Shown here piece by piece: positions 1 to 13,300 of a stretch of 64,000 nt of DNA. Source of the stretch: Limanda limanda (taxonomy: Eukaryota; Chordata; Actinopteri; Pleuronectiformes; Pleuronectidae). The stretch covers positions 17,692,199 to 17,756,198 of the forward strand of contig NC_083654.1 of assembly GCF_963576545.1 (NCBI RefSeq), written 5' to 3'. Below the pieces are notes generated by a model. That model had not been told where the DNA came from. It saw only the letters and a program-made list of their open reading frames with translations, and ran no database searches. The stretch's first letter is position 1; every line of letters begins with the position of its first letter. The position numbers and the translations under genes are program-made.

Positions 1-223
1 GACAGTTTCACATGTTGGTCTTTGTGCAGACAAACAATAAAAAGTCATTAGAAAGTGACTGGTTTTCTCCTTTTCAGGCTCAATCAGTAATTTGTGTTCC
101 GGCTCAAAGTCTTAAGCTCCAGTGTCGCAAATTGTCTCACTGGTCTCACAGTTAACACCTCATCACAACAGCGTCCCTCCTCGGGATATTTGTCCGCTCC
201 AGTGGCTCTCGGCGCCCGTGTTT
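1..223 (-). other. herpud2: herpud2 3' UTR (continues off the left edge)
   Basis: This is the sequence after the TGA at 226-224. No AATAAA or ATTAAA hexamer is visible on the minus strand here, so the transcript end should lie beyond the window start. There is no other coding signal. Confidence 0.6.
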
Positions 224-3200
224 TCAGTTGGCAGCGTTCGGCGGCCCCTCGGGGATGAGTGACATGAAGAAGGTGACGATGAACGACCACGTGGAGGCCA
301 GGAAGCCCGTGTGGGGGCCGCTGTTCGGATCCTCGGCTCCTTCCTCTCCGCTGTCGCCCTCGTCGTCCGAGCTGTCGTCCATCAGTCCTTCCTGTACGGG
401 ATGAGGTCGTGATATGAGAACACGAGATATGAACCAAAAGACAGACAGATGCAGAGTCTCTACAACAAATTTAACATATTTGAGATAATTGCAGCAATTT
501 ACCTTTCATGTCAATTCCTTTAAGCATATCAAATGTATCATATGGAAAATAACTAGTTCAAAAGGAGCCAAAGTCCAATAAAATCCCCATCAGCCCTGGG
601 GTCAATGATCTCAGTAAAGATGAGAGAGGCACTGACCATTTCTTGTAGCTCCGCCTCCATGTCGTCCTGATTGGCTCGATCTCCAGGGAGCAGAAGTTCG
701 TTCTCCAGGTTGAAAGGGAACCAGCCGGCCTGATGCCTGCACACACACACCAACACCAGAATGAAGCTCCCACAACAACACATTCAACTATTGGGGTTTT
801 GGTTAAAAATACTAATTTTAACTCATTTTAACATTTGCCTCCACCTTTCAACCAAGCTGTACATGCTAAATCAATACAGAACAGAAGGTAAATACATACG
901 AATGTAAAGTAAAAGGCTCGCTCACAGGTAAAGCACCAGCATGGCCATCATCACCATGACGAAGCGGCTGAAGGACGAGTAGAAGTAGACTATACTGAGC
1001 AAGATGGCGGCGCGTAAGAATGTGTACACCCAGTCCAGCCAGTCCCAGTTCAGATCCTCCTCGTTCAGGATCTCCCCCCCCTGGGCGTTCATCTGGATCT
1101 CCGGGTTGCCACGGCGATCGGCTGGCGGCCGCTGGCTCAGAGGGTCCGGCTGGTGGGACTGGGCCGGGGGCTGGTCGGGCCTCAGGTGCTGAGAGGAGGC
1201 GGCGGCAGCGGCTAGCAACTGACTGGAAGGAGGGGAGAGGAGACAGGGGAAAGGATGTGAGCTGAGCTGAGGATGTGTGGTTTGACAAATGTTATAGACT
1301 CCATTCAGCGAACATAAAGGAACTCACTAATGCATGTAGTACTGTCTGATGTAGAGCTGCTGCCACCACATCAGTGTCATGGGGCTGTAATAGGACTGTG
1401 GAGGGTGTTGATTCCAGCTGGAGGAGGAGACAGACGGTTACATTGGACCATTCCCATGATCCCAGGTATAAGATTTGACATTTGAGCCGGATGAATTCAG
1501 TCAGTACATGAAGTGGAAGAAAGTCATGGACTTTGTGTGTTTCCTTTGAGGAACAAGTTTAAAATGTACTGAAAATCCACAGAACTGATTTTCACCAAAC
1601 GTGATGGAGAGATGGGGCCTGAGAAGAAACCATCACAGTTCAGAGGGGAGTAAGGGAAAGATACAGACTTTCCACTTTCTAAGTTTTATGACAAATAAAT
1701 CATTTAGGTTTTCAGACCATTTCTATTTCTACTATTAAAACTAGACAATTATGTGTAGGGGGGGTGGGTTGACTCTGCTCTGCATGTGTTTCTCCAGAAT
1801 CGTACCTGTGCATATACTGTGAATACATCTGGTGGTAAGGGAAGGGCCCGGCTCCCTCGCTGCTCTCCCCTGCAGCCGACTGGGCTTGTGGACCAGTGGG
1901 GGGGCTGTTTGAGTTCGTAAAGGGCTGAAACCAGAAACACAAGTTCTGAATATACCAAACACGTGTCGGCTCAAAGAGGAGCAACACATCTCCAGTCCTC
2001 GTGGAGCTGGATGATGAAAGGAAATGTGCCGATGATGAAATGAATGGAAAGGTGTGATGGCGCGAGTGGCTGACCCACCGTGGGACTGGCCGGGTTCTCC
2101 TGAGGCTTGTTACCATGGCGACGGGGGGGCTTTGGGGAGCTGGGAGGGGTCCGTGAGGCGCACACCAGATGGAGCATATGGTACTCGTCGTGCTGTAGAA
2201 ACCAATACAGCTCATTATCAGAGTCAAAATAAATAAACTTTGGACCAACACAGAAAAACTCCATAACACTTCCCAAATAACATTCATATTATCTGTGTAA
2301 TGTTATTTTTTATACCACATTGATTTTCTCAGTAAAATACAACACAATCACAAGGAGGTTTCAGTTTTATAATTCTGTACATCTCAATAACTAAAATTCT
2401 TTGCTGCGAGTTTTTGCCCTGAGGTGTGACAGAAGCAGGAAATTGAATCAGAGCACAAAAATGATAATAATAATAACTCTCTATGTCCCTGGTAATGTAG
2501 GTGATGTCTGTTTCTGTCCACACATGAAACACAAACCCCAGTTTTTAGTGTTTTCAGACATTTTTCAAACTGAAAATGTGCCTGTTTTCCTGTTTTATTA
2601 CATTTTGGTTTCAAACAATTTAAGGGCCTGTTGTCTTGTTGTTGTTTTTTGACAAGAAAACAGATTTCACCTTTTTACCCTGACCAATGGCCATCTAACG
2701 ATTAAACAGGCCTGTAGCAACAGAGTGAACCTACCTTTCTGAGCACATCTTTTAAGGTGAAGTGATCCAAAAGCAGCTTCCCAGAATACACTAGCCTCTG
2801 GTCCTTGGAGCTCTGAAAACGTTCATGATAACGACAGCAGGGTCAGAGGAAGAGTTCTGTATCTTAGGAACAACTCCAGGATGTGAACTGCGGTTTGCTT
2901 CATTTTTAGTTTTTGACCTTTTAGAAGATTTTTATATAACGTTCACTAAAACTAAAAGAAAGGAAAATGGCTAATTTGCAAATGTAGGTCACAACATCAA
3001 AAGACGGAGACTTTGTGTGAGTAAGTAATGAGGATGAGCTCATCGTAACCTCAATTGGGATAAGTAGGTCTTAACAGTGGATTAGACTGGAGGTACAACA
3101 AGGTCAGAGTCTGTCCTCTTAAGACCTACATTCACTGCGTAACGCCATTTGGGAATTGAAAGTGCCAATTTTAAAATTGGCCACTTGCAACTGAGAAAGT

Positions 3201-4775
3201 ATTATTCTGGGTTGAATATGGGTTGAATCCAAACAATAGTGCAGCCGTCACAGAGAAAACACTGCTGCGTTTCCAGGCAGCAGTTTGTCCCCATGTGTTT
3301 ACAATGATTGCATCAGAACAAGTGGCAGAAAGGAAAAGAATTAGATTAGAAGCACAAAGCAACAGGAATCTGAAAAGCTTCATTTCACTGTGACGTCAGA
3401 TCTACAGACTCTGAGGCTCCTTCAGCTGCTGGGATTCAATATCTCTTTGAAGAACAGATCAAGGTTAATGATCCACGTCACTTTTATGATTATTTAACAG
3501 AGAAAGTTTCTCAGCAGAATGGAAACAGCAAAAAGTCCAACTGGGGATTGTTGACTGTGTAAATGCTGGCCTCTTGTTCTACACTGGTGAAATACACTCC
3601 TGTCACATTGGAAATTTAAATATAATAGACCTGATCTTATCATGAACACTTTTTGAGTCTAAACGCTCAGACACACGTATGTCAGTGAGCTGGACTGTGA
3701 ATACCTGACAGACGTTCACAGTATGCATGGGACTGGGAACATGGTTTCCTGTCGCACTGCACTGGCAAAAGCCCAGTTCACAAAACCCAACACAAAGATG
3801 AAACATGTGATTCAACGCGTGTGAGCACTTTGTACTTTGTGCTGAAAGGTACTCCATTAATAGATTATTATTAATATTATTATTATTATTGTTAAAATTA
3901 TTTTCATAAAAACGTACTGCTTTACTTGGGTATTATTAATAGTAATATAAGTACTGGTTTACTTGGGTAGTATAAGTACTGGTTTAGTATTAATACTTAC
4001 TGTTTCACTTGGTTGTATTATAAGTATAAACACTTAATGTTTTACTCGGTAATATTATAAGTATAAATACCTACTGGTTTACTCGGGTGGTATAAGCAGC
4101 ATAAATACTTACTGGTTTACTCGGGTAGTATTATTATTATAATTACTTTCTGGTTTACTCAGGTAGTATTAGCAATATAAATACTTACTGGTTTACTCGG
4201 GTGGTATTAGTAGCATAAATACTTATTGGTCTACTTGGGTAGTATTATTATTATAATTACTTACTGGTTTACTCAGGTAGTATTGGGGTCGTATCAGCAG
4301 TATAAATACTGACTGGTTTACTCGGGTAGTGTCATTATTAGTATAAATACTGACTGGTTTACTCAGGTAGTAGTATTATTATTATAATTACTCACTGGTT
4401 TACTGGGGTAGTATTATTATTAGTCTAAATACTTACTGGTTTACTCAGGTAGTAGTATTATTATTATAAATACTTACTGGTTTACTAGGGTAGCATTTGT
4501 AGTATACATACTTACTGGTTACTGGGCTAGTAGTATTATAATGAATACTTACTAGTTTACTGGGGTAGTATTATTATTATAAATACTTACTGGTTTACTT
4601 GAGTATTATTATATGTCTAAATACTTACTGGTTTACTGGGGTACACATCTGACAGGTGAGCTTTCAGCTTCTCCACGGTCCAGTCCTGGAAGCAGTTGAT
4701 GGTCTGGTCGTCGTAGTTCTGGTTCGGAGCCTTGATGACGAGGATGACGGGACCGTCCACAGCAGCTGGATCCAT
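224..4775 (-). CDS. herpud2: HERPUD2: homocysteine-responsive ER-resident ubiquitin-like domain member 2 (8 coding exons, complete)
   Basis: Eight coding exons join in frame with GT-AG introns: 4775-4629, 2812-2735, 2192-2079, 1924-1806, 1417-1328, 1222-926, 736-637 and 391-224, giving 370 residues plus TGA. Seen: an N-terminal ubiquitin-like domain (about residues 9-86, with VILVIKAPNQ and DQRLVYSGKLLLDH); a proline/glutamine-rich linker; a WWQQLY motif near 170; the family signature MNAQGG at 227; EEDLNWDWLDW at 236-246; a hydrophobic hairpin at about 250-282 (SIVYFYSSFSRF); HQAGWFPF at 283; an acidic stretch at about 320-337; and the C-terminus SLIPEGPPNAAN. Known of the family: HERP proteins sit in the ER membrane with the UBL in the cytosol and assist ER-associated degradation. 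The linker is shorter than in the roughly 400-residue human protein as I recall it. The ATG at 4775 is followed directly by the UBL, as in orthologues. Two upstream ATGs precede it (4886, 4795). Intact and presumably functional. Confidence 0.97.
3171..3383 (-). pseudogene. Possible aspartylglucosaminidase-like N-terminal fragment in a herpud2 intron (doubtful)
   Basis: A 70-codon ORF starts with a signal-peptide-like hydrophobic stretch followed by AIIVNTWGQTAAWKR. This resembles the mature start of lysosomal aspartylglucosaminidase (a VNTW motif then AAWR, as I remember it). Similarity ends after about 15 residues, no further exons are seen, and there is no clear splice donor. It may be chance. 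It lies in the herpud2 intron between 2813 and 4628, on the same strand. Confidence 0.15.
3913..4629 (-). repeat. Minisatellite of duplicated exon end plus splice donor in a herpud2 intron
   Basis: About 19 degenerate tandem copies with a period near 38-42 bases fill the intron immediately after the first coding exon. On the minus strand each unit has a core like TACCCGAGTAAACCA followed by GTAAGTATTTA. That is the exon's last 15 coding bases (YPSKP) plus its own 5' splice site. The array begins at the true exon boundary (4629) and decays towards 3913. Most units keep the GT, and several keep a perfect CCAGTAAGT core. Unit tails are ATT-rich. Confidence 0.9.
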
Positions 4776-5270
4776 GACTCACGACCCTCTGACATCAAGG
4801 TGGGAGGGGGGGGCAGAAATCTGGAAGGTCCTCGTTTTCTAGATCTTCTCCCGGAACCATCGGTGCAGAGCTCCAGCGCCGATCATCTCCAGCTCGGAGG
4901 TTCCTCTGCAGGAGCCTGAGCACAGAACAGCAGGTTAGCATGAGGTTAGCATGAGGTTAGCATGAGACCAGCAGCTGCATAGCTTCAGACATGACGGAGG
5001 AACAATATGAGACCGGAAACTGATCCAGCATCTGTGATAACTTCACAATTTAATGCAGTAAATAATCCACCTGCTAACCCTGCTCAGGGGTATTTAACAG
5101 GCGGCTAAGCTAACGCTAGCTTCAGTAGATCCCTGGCTCTTCTGGGCGTTAAACCAGCGGACAGCGTTAGCTCGGATGCTAACGGAACCGAGTGGATCCC
5201 TCACCTGGTTCTGAGCGGATGTTCGTCCCGCAGTGATTCTGCTTCAGCCGGTTTCTCTTCGTTGTTTACG
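4776..5270 (-). promoter_or_regulatory. herpud2: herpud2 5' UTR, first non-coding exon and promoter region
   Basis: A non-coding first exon ends at 5205 with the donor CCAG|GTGAGG. The second exon starts at 4915 after the acceptor TGTGCTCAG and runs into the coding start at 4775. The transcription start is not visible; by position it is near or upstream of 5250. No TATA box is obvious, and the region is moderately CpG-containing, as expected for a housekeeping promoter. The UTR intron contains three tandem copies of an 11-13 base unit (GGTTAGCATGA) at about 4931-4965. Confidence 0.6.
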
Positions 5271-7140
5271 TCTAAAGATCGAACCACTGCCCTGGACCTG
5301 GGTGGAGCTCTTTTTCGTTGGATGCTGTGTGGTTGTCTACCTGCTGCGATACCGTTTGCTACCGCCACCTAGTGGAGAAAGTGAAGATTACAACAGAGAC
5401 ATTATTAGAGAGACAATGTTAAAAACCAATGTGGATTAAATGTATCAAATACTTAAGAATGAACACAGACAAACATTCTAGTTACACTAAATAGTATAAT
5501 GTACTATATGTAAACACTCTAATTTGACTAACTGTATATTACAACATGATAAATTATAATAAATTATAAAAGTCTTCCACATGTCATTTTCAACACTTAT
5601 CCTAAAAGACGTGTGAGTTTTTCATTGTGTTACTTGTCAAAATATAATCTGCAGTTGTGAAAGAAGTAGTTGCGATAATAACAACTAAAGTTGCAAGTAG
5701 CAGTGGTGGCCCTTGAAAAGAGGAATCACACATACAAGGCTTTGTAAACAGAGAACAAAAGGCTTTGTAACTCACAGGGTTCCTCGAGTGCAGGAGCAGG
5801 GTTGTTCAACAGCACAGCATGAAAGAAATTGAAATTGAATGGATAAGAAAAATATTGTTGTTTAGGGACAGAGCTCATGGTTAAAGGCTACAGGATAACT
5901 TCCATTATTAAAAATCTTAAGAAATTGTACAGCCCCATAATTAAGCCCTAATAATGATCATAATAATGTTCATAATAATAATTGTATGATTTAATAGTTG
6001 CTCTGTATTTGTGTGAGAGTGGCATCAAACTAGGGCCGAGGTCTATAGCAGTTAAGGGATTTAAAAAATTATAAACTGACGTACAACTGTAAACAAATAT
6101 ATTATTTACTAAAGAAAAGAGGAGATGACATTAGATGGAAGTGAATTGTCAACAGGACAAGTGAGTTTTTCACACAGATGGATATTTTTTTTATATACAG
6201 TATAAAACCAGAGGCCACTGAGAAGTGAATCCAGGTTTGAAACTCTTGCTGAAAAAGAATATAAAACAATGTTAGTGTGGGAAATGAAAAGATGACCTCA
6301 CACTCACAGTGTGCAGAATAAATCCTCACCAGAAAAAAATCTGTGCTGCAATGCAGTGCACCCAGAAAACAAGATTCAATGAAATTCTCAAGCCCAAAAA
6401 TCAAATGAAGAGCTACATTGGGAAAAATAAATCACGACCTTCAAAAAAAACTTGTATTTCCTGCTCTGAAAACTACATGAAAATCAATGAAATGTGAGTC
6501 AGAATCAGTCATGTGATCTACCGGTTCTCTGCTGTGTGGTCCTGCTCTCGCCCGCTGTGTGCTGTGATTACCTCGAGCTTTATTAAATGACCCTGAATGC
6601 GTTTTATGTCAAATTAGTGTTTTGCAAATAAGCCTTTAACGAATCATTTCCCACTGGATGGTTTGCACGACCGTATAAGGATTTCCTGCAGTAAAATGAA
6701 AAAAAACTCTCAGAAGGAGGGAGAAGCACTTTCCCTGTGACGTCCGTGGTGTTTGTGGCACCGATGATTTACAGTGCAGTGGTCTGCATGTCTCTTTTAA
6801 TGCATTAGAGACACCCCCTCTCTTTCATTTCCTGCTGCCTGTGTGTTTATCCGTCTGTTACCCAACTTCTAAAAGGTTCATCACACCCTGCCTCATATTA
6901 TTACATATTTCAGACCTTTTTTCACAGTTTGAGACATTAGGAAAGGGGGGGGGGGGCGATTGAAATGACGTTGCCATTGACCCAACTCATGATGTATTTT
7001 TACATCCCCTAAAATGATATTTCATATTTTTAAACATAGTAGCTGTCCAAATGCTGTTATTCATCATTTGAGCTATACGGAGTTTTTTTTGAGTTTTTTT
7101 AAAGATTGTTTTCCAGTTGTTGATTGTGTCCTTGTTGTTA
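5271..7140. other. Intergenic, AT-rich, no gene seen
   Basis: No exon-like or structural signal was recognised apart from the CTCF-like motif at 5363-5375. It contains ATAATA-rich stretches (about 5940-5990) and a short G run near 6944-6957. The ORFs here are short and look random. Confidence 0.6.
5363..5375 (-). promoter_or_regulatory. CTCF-like motif upstream of herpud2
   Basis: Read on the minus strand, CCACTAGGTGGCG fits the CTCF core consensus CCASYAGRKGGCR at every position. It lies about 150 bases upstream of the herpud2 first-exon donor. Binding is inferred from sequence only. Confidence 0.4.
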
Positions 7141-7149
7141 TCGTGTTTC

Positions 7150-7265
7150 TACATCTGGCACAAACATTCACTCGGCCCCGAGGAGGACCTGATGGACAAA
7201 GGAGGTCAAAGGTCAAGGTCACATTCATCTCTCAAAAGCCTTTTACTATCTGGAACATGTGATCT
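7150..7265. repeat. Decayed copy of a common teleost interspersed repeat
   Basis: The segment has the phrase ACAAACATTCACTCGG followed by a GGACCTGATGGAC-like phrase and GGTCAAAGGTCAAGGTCACA. I recall this as a widespread teleost repeat. The doubled AGGTCA half-sites are part of that repeat. Family name not known to me. Confidence 0.45.
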
Positions 7266-7628
7266 TTAGAACGCATGTTGGGTTTGAGGCGTTTTGGATA
7301 ATAATCATCAGTTTTAACCTGTGGAGATTCAAGCCACAAACTTTACATGAAAGCTCCTTTTCTCCATCGTCTTACATCCATTCCTCTCATCCAGTAAAAT
7401 GTCATTCTGCTCTTCGAGTCCTCAGAGAGCTTCCTGTGGCCTCTGCCGCCGCAGGAAGAGAACACTCTTTAGAATCTTTTCAGCACCACACAAACAGGAT
7501 GGGTCAAATCAAAACAGACACTGAATGGAATAAACACATAATGTGCACATTACTTCGGGATTTCTCTACAGCAGATGTCTCTGACAGTAGGAAGCTTCAT
7601 CTCATATTTTAATTTGGACATCAGATGG

Positions 7629-8660
<1,032 letters not shown>

Positions 8661-10325
8661 TTTATCCAACTATCTATATGTGAAATATCATACATCATAA
8701 TATTCTACATGGTAAGAGAGAAAGACTGACTTATTGGTTGGCCAAAACAAAATCAGCCTTAAATTAAAAATTACAAATACATGTAAACAGAGTTAACACA
8801 TGTAATATAAACAGTAAAGATGAGATCCCTTCTCTTCCCACTTGTTTCACAATATTTCCTCTTTCTACATTTCAGGTTTTCTACCAGTCCCTCTGATCTC
8901 AGCACAGTTTACTCACACCATGAAATATTTAACAAGTTAGCCATCGCAATAGAAATAAACCTGTAGTGTCGGGACTTCAGCTCAAACATCTCAGTCAGTT
9001 AACAGATGATGCTCCGTACGACGGAGATTTATTTTGACGATGGTCGTAAACCATACTTTGCTTGTACGTCACTTTCAGCAGAGTTCATCAGATCTCAAGG
9101 CTTTTCCTTTCAGGACTTTCAGTGTGCAGCGTCTTTCACAGGTATTGGAGCTGGTCTTAGAATGTGAGACCGATCTGTGAAATCTGTGAATGTGAAGTTC
9201 ATGGTGTAGATTTTATTCATGAAGCTTATTATGAGTTGATTTTTGTTTATTTCTCCATCCCCCCCCGTGACCTTCTGTGAAACAAATCCTTTTCTTCTGA
9301 AGACAGTGTTGGGGTTGCTTGCCTGACATTTAAAAAAAACACTGTTAGTCACAACAAATAAAAGAGAGCACTTGTTGAATGGATTGCGGAGCCCTTGTGC
9401 CCCCTCAGTTGAATTCATGGCTGTTGCTTACAATTAGTGAGTCACTGGTGCAGAGAACGTCACAAGCTGAGGCAGGAGGAGGTTTTCACTGCACGTCTCA
9501 ACTCCCAGGACCGACTGTGTGAAAGGCCATGTCAGGTTTGTTGATTGCCAGTGTGCCACAATAATAAGTAGATAATAAGTAGACCTCATTCTACTGCTGG
9601 GGCTCATTTACACAATAGTCTGCAGCCTGAATGAGTCAGAGTATCATTTCAAGTTTTATACAACTGTTTATTGTATATTGTATCTGCCTGCTGCACATTT
9701 ATTTGTAGTTTAAGAAGTGTAAGATAAGTAAAGATCAACTTTATTGATTAACTTGTTACAGATAATCAGAAGGAGGAAGATAAGAGAACATGTAAATGTA
9801 TAAAATAGACAACAAAGTAGAAAATAACAACTTAAATTAAACAAAAAATACAGAGAAAATATATTCATGACAGTCAGAAACATCATTTGTAAAGAAAACG
9901 TCCTTGAACAAAGTGGCACAGGATGATATGAACTTTGTGCATCATGCATTTTTATTTTGAAATAAACATTTACAAATACATGGTATTGTATGGCACTTAC
10001 AGTCTATCTATGCACATGCATGAATATGTCATTAACAGCCAAAGGGGAAAAAAAGCACTAAATACAAAGTAATTCCCAATGTGTTCATAACGATGTTATA
10101 CATTTGACACTTAACTTTTAAGTGTTGTTGCCACTGCACCTTCAAAAAACCCTGTCCTTTCCACTGGGGGGCAGTATTCACCTTTTACACCAGAACCAAG
10201 AGGCTGATAAACCTGAGAGGAGCAGCATCCCCTTGATATCCTGAACCCAAACCCCCAATTTGATCACATACTTAGAAACAAGTGGCAACTTGTGCCCTCA
10301 CTTTGTATGCAAGAACCGAACCTGC

Positions 10326-10366
<41 letters not shown>

Positions 10367-13300
10367 TGTGCACAAACCCTTTCATGACATCAGTGGGTTT
10401 AGAGAGTGGATAAATCCCCTCTTACATCCGAGAATATAAAGACATGTTCAAATGGCTTGAATGGATTTCCTTGTGATGTTGACAGTTATTATTGCGTCCG
10501 TGCACTTAGATCCACTCTGCAGCCTCTTGTCACCGGCTCGACTGGTAACTGACGCAATCATGCTCAAATAGGCCAATCGATTAACTGGAGAGAAATCGAC
10601 TGCTGCTGTGGATTCGTCATTACGTCAACAGGCTGCAGTATATCGAAGCTAAAACTTTTTAAAGAGCACCGCCGCCTCACATGCACATGGGTCTGGCGAG
10701 TTTAAAACACGGCGTCCCCATGGAAACAGGTTTCCAGTCTGCAGGAGCTCCATAAACGGATTTCCTGCAAGAAGAAAAGAGAGGGAGGAAAGAGAGAGAG
10801 AGAGAGGGGTAGAGAGGGAGGGGGACATACTCAATATTTGACTTCTGCAAAATCCTTACAGTGCACTTCAGGTGGCTGAGAGCAGATCCCTGCAGGTAAT
10901 ACAGTATCCGCATATGAGGAGAGATCTGTTTGTTCAGGCCGTGTTTCTTTAAGTGCTCATGACTCACCTGTTACCTTGACGCAACTGAGGTATTTTTCTG
11001 TGCTCGCGCCATTAGCCTCCAGTTCTCCTTGCCCAGCAGCCCGAGTGCAAAGAGAAGGAATGAATGAAGCCATCACACAATGCGAGTGACTCAACCATTT
11101 TCTGCCACAGGAAGGAAAGATGTACAAATTAGGCAAGGTCAACTCCCAGCTATTTGGTCCAGAGAGAGATCCCTCCCACCGGCGCTGAGAAGGGCTGCAA
11201 TAACTGAAGAAGATTGGAGGGTAATTTCTTTGCCCGGTTTCCATTCACATTAGTGGTATGTGTTGCCCATATCGTAGGGGGGTCTCCACAAGGAGCCTGT
11301 GATGCACTGGGCCACTCAGCAGATGTTGGGCGTGCACTGCTCGGACAGTGATCCTCTTTTGGATGAGGCATTGTGATCCAAAAATGGTTCCTCACGCCAT
11401 TAAATGATCGGTTCCAGCGCCTCAAAATAGTCCCTGGAACCGGCTCTTAGGCATCAAAGATAATTACTAGTGATGCACAACCAATGGCTCATTGTCAAGA
11501 CGTGTATTTATAGGACAGTGTCGTCCCAAAATGGAGCCAGCTACAGATGGAAATGGCACTTTCCGAAATGAAGCCAGCTTAAGAAAAAGGTGCCTTGCCA
11601 GATGTTTCTTTAGTAGGCAAAAATAAACGTCTTTTGAAATAAGCTCAAGGAAATTAAATTCTGTCGCAAACGATTTTCCAGGTCAGGCTCCGGAAATAAT
11701 TCGTACAAGCTGTTTTTAGCTTTCACAGATCGACTCATCCCATATTTAGAAGAGAAAAACTGATCAACATTCTACATCACGGTCATTAACTCAGACTACA
11801 CACCTCGTATGAATCCTGTGCTTTGTCTTATTATTTGTCTGCACTCAGCGTGGGAGAGTTGCTGAGTCCAGGAGCAAGTAAGGTCAGCAAGTCCTGTCAA
11901 TCAAGGAATACAAAGAATACTGTTTTTGTGCATGACAAGGCTGCAACAAGAAAACAGAGAGGGTGAAGAAAAATACACATATTTCTGATAGGGAGACAGG
12001 ATGTTTATGGGTTTGATGGATCTGGTGTGTGTCGCAGCAGAAACCTTCAGAGCTGCATCCGGTGTCCTCGCTGTTGTTAGGTTCAGTCTACAAAACCCAT
12101 TTGGTTAAAAGCTGGGGAAACCTTACTCTGAAAAGGTCTTGACGGTGATTTTTTAAAATGATTCTTTATTGTTGTCAGAAAGGTTGCCTGTGGAAATATC
12201 TTTCCACAGGCTTTTTAAGATATTTTCTGTACACGTGAAGAGATTTTGTTGCCTTGGATTAAAAGAAAGCGTTGGATGGCCTTCCAAAATAAAGCACAAA
12301 ATAATTATGAGTGACACATGTTTAAAGATAGTGACTGGGAGGACGTTTGACAGCTGAGCCCACTGAACCACAATGCATGTGCTGTTCTATTTGAAGTCTT
12401 CCCACCTTTGTTGTACCTCCCTCTGTAGAACAAAACAAGCAGCGGACTCTAATTCAGACAAAGTTAACAAAACTTTTTTCAAGAGTTGTTTGGAGAGCAA
12501 ATCATAAAGTAAATAACTTTTAAAAACCTTTAGTGTTAGTTTGCGGTGCACAGCTCATGACACCACGTAGACATTTATTTAGTTAAAAACTTGTGAACAA
12601 GAGATTATCTTTGCACAGAGAGCTGCTGATATCTTTGCATTCATACTTTTCTGATCGCTACTCAGCTCCTCAGCCGAGGGTCAATTTGTCTGACCCAGTC
12701 CTTAGTGTGGCAATCTCCAAATCAGGGTGTCAGACTTCAATCAACACACTCCTCAGCAGGAAGGAAGGAAATCCATCATTCTAGAAAATATTGTATAAGG
12801 AGCAGCAGGATATGGATCACATAATCTTTATGAAACAGATTTCATAACTTTCTTCAGAGTGGGTTTTATAACTTGTTGAGCAAATTAAATCACAAGACCG
12901 GTGACAGAAAACGGAAAAAAAGGTGTAAAAAAAAAATTCCAAAAGTGAGATTTTCTCCGGCCCAAGGGTTTCCATCTCTTTCATATTCATGTTGTTCTGT
13001 GTCATTCATCTTATCTCCCTCGCACAGTTTGATTTAATAATTATCATACTGCATAAATGTCATCCCGCTGCAAGGCAAACATAAAGCTTGTTGTGCGTTG
13101 GTTGAGTGAAACATGACAACTAGTGAACCTCCCATTTCTCGTTCCTCCTCCTGGCGCCAATCCAAGAAAACAAAAACCTGAATGGAGGCAGAGACTCAGA
13201 CATGTCAGCACTGTCAATGAGTGAAAAATAAACACTATCCCCCCCGCCTGTGTGTACAATCTGTTGGAAAATGGACTGTGTCTATCAATCAATACTGGGA

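Noticed and set aside
84..2287. Other-frame ORFs over herpud2 exons, including long minus ORFs reading into introns
   Set aside because: They are shadows or read-through of the verified exons. The spliced frame accounts for the conserved protein.
3913..4629. Regularly spaced repeats resembling a CRISPR array
   Set aside because: Units are degenerate, spacers are not unique, and the core is the herpud2 exon end in a vertebrate intron.
12186..12211. 11-bp perfect hairpin with a 4-base loop
   Set aside because: Short enough to occur by chance in 64 kb, with no further context.
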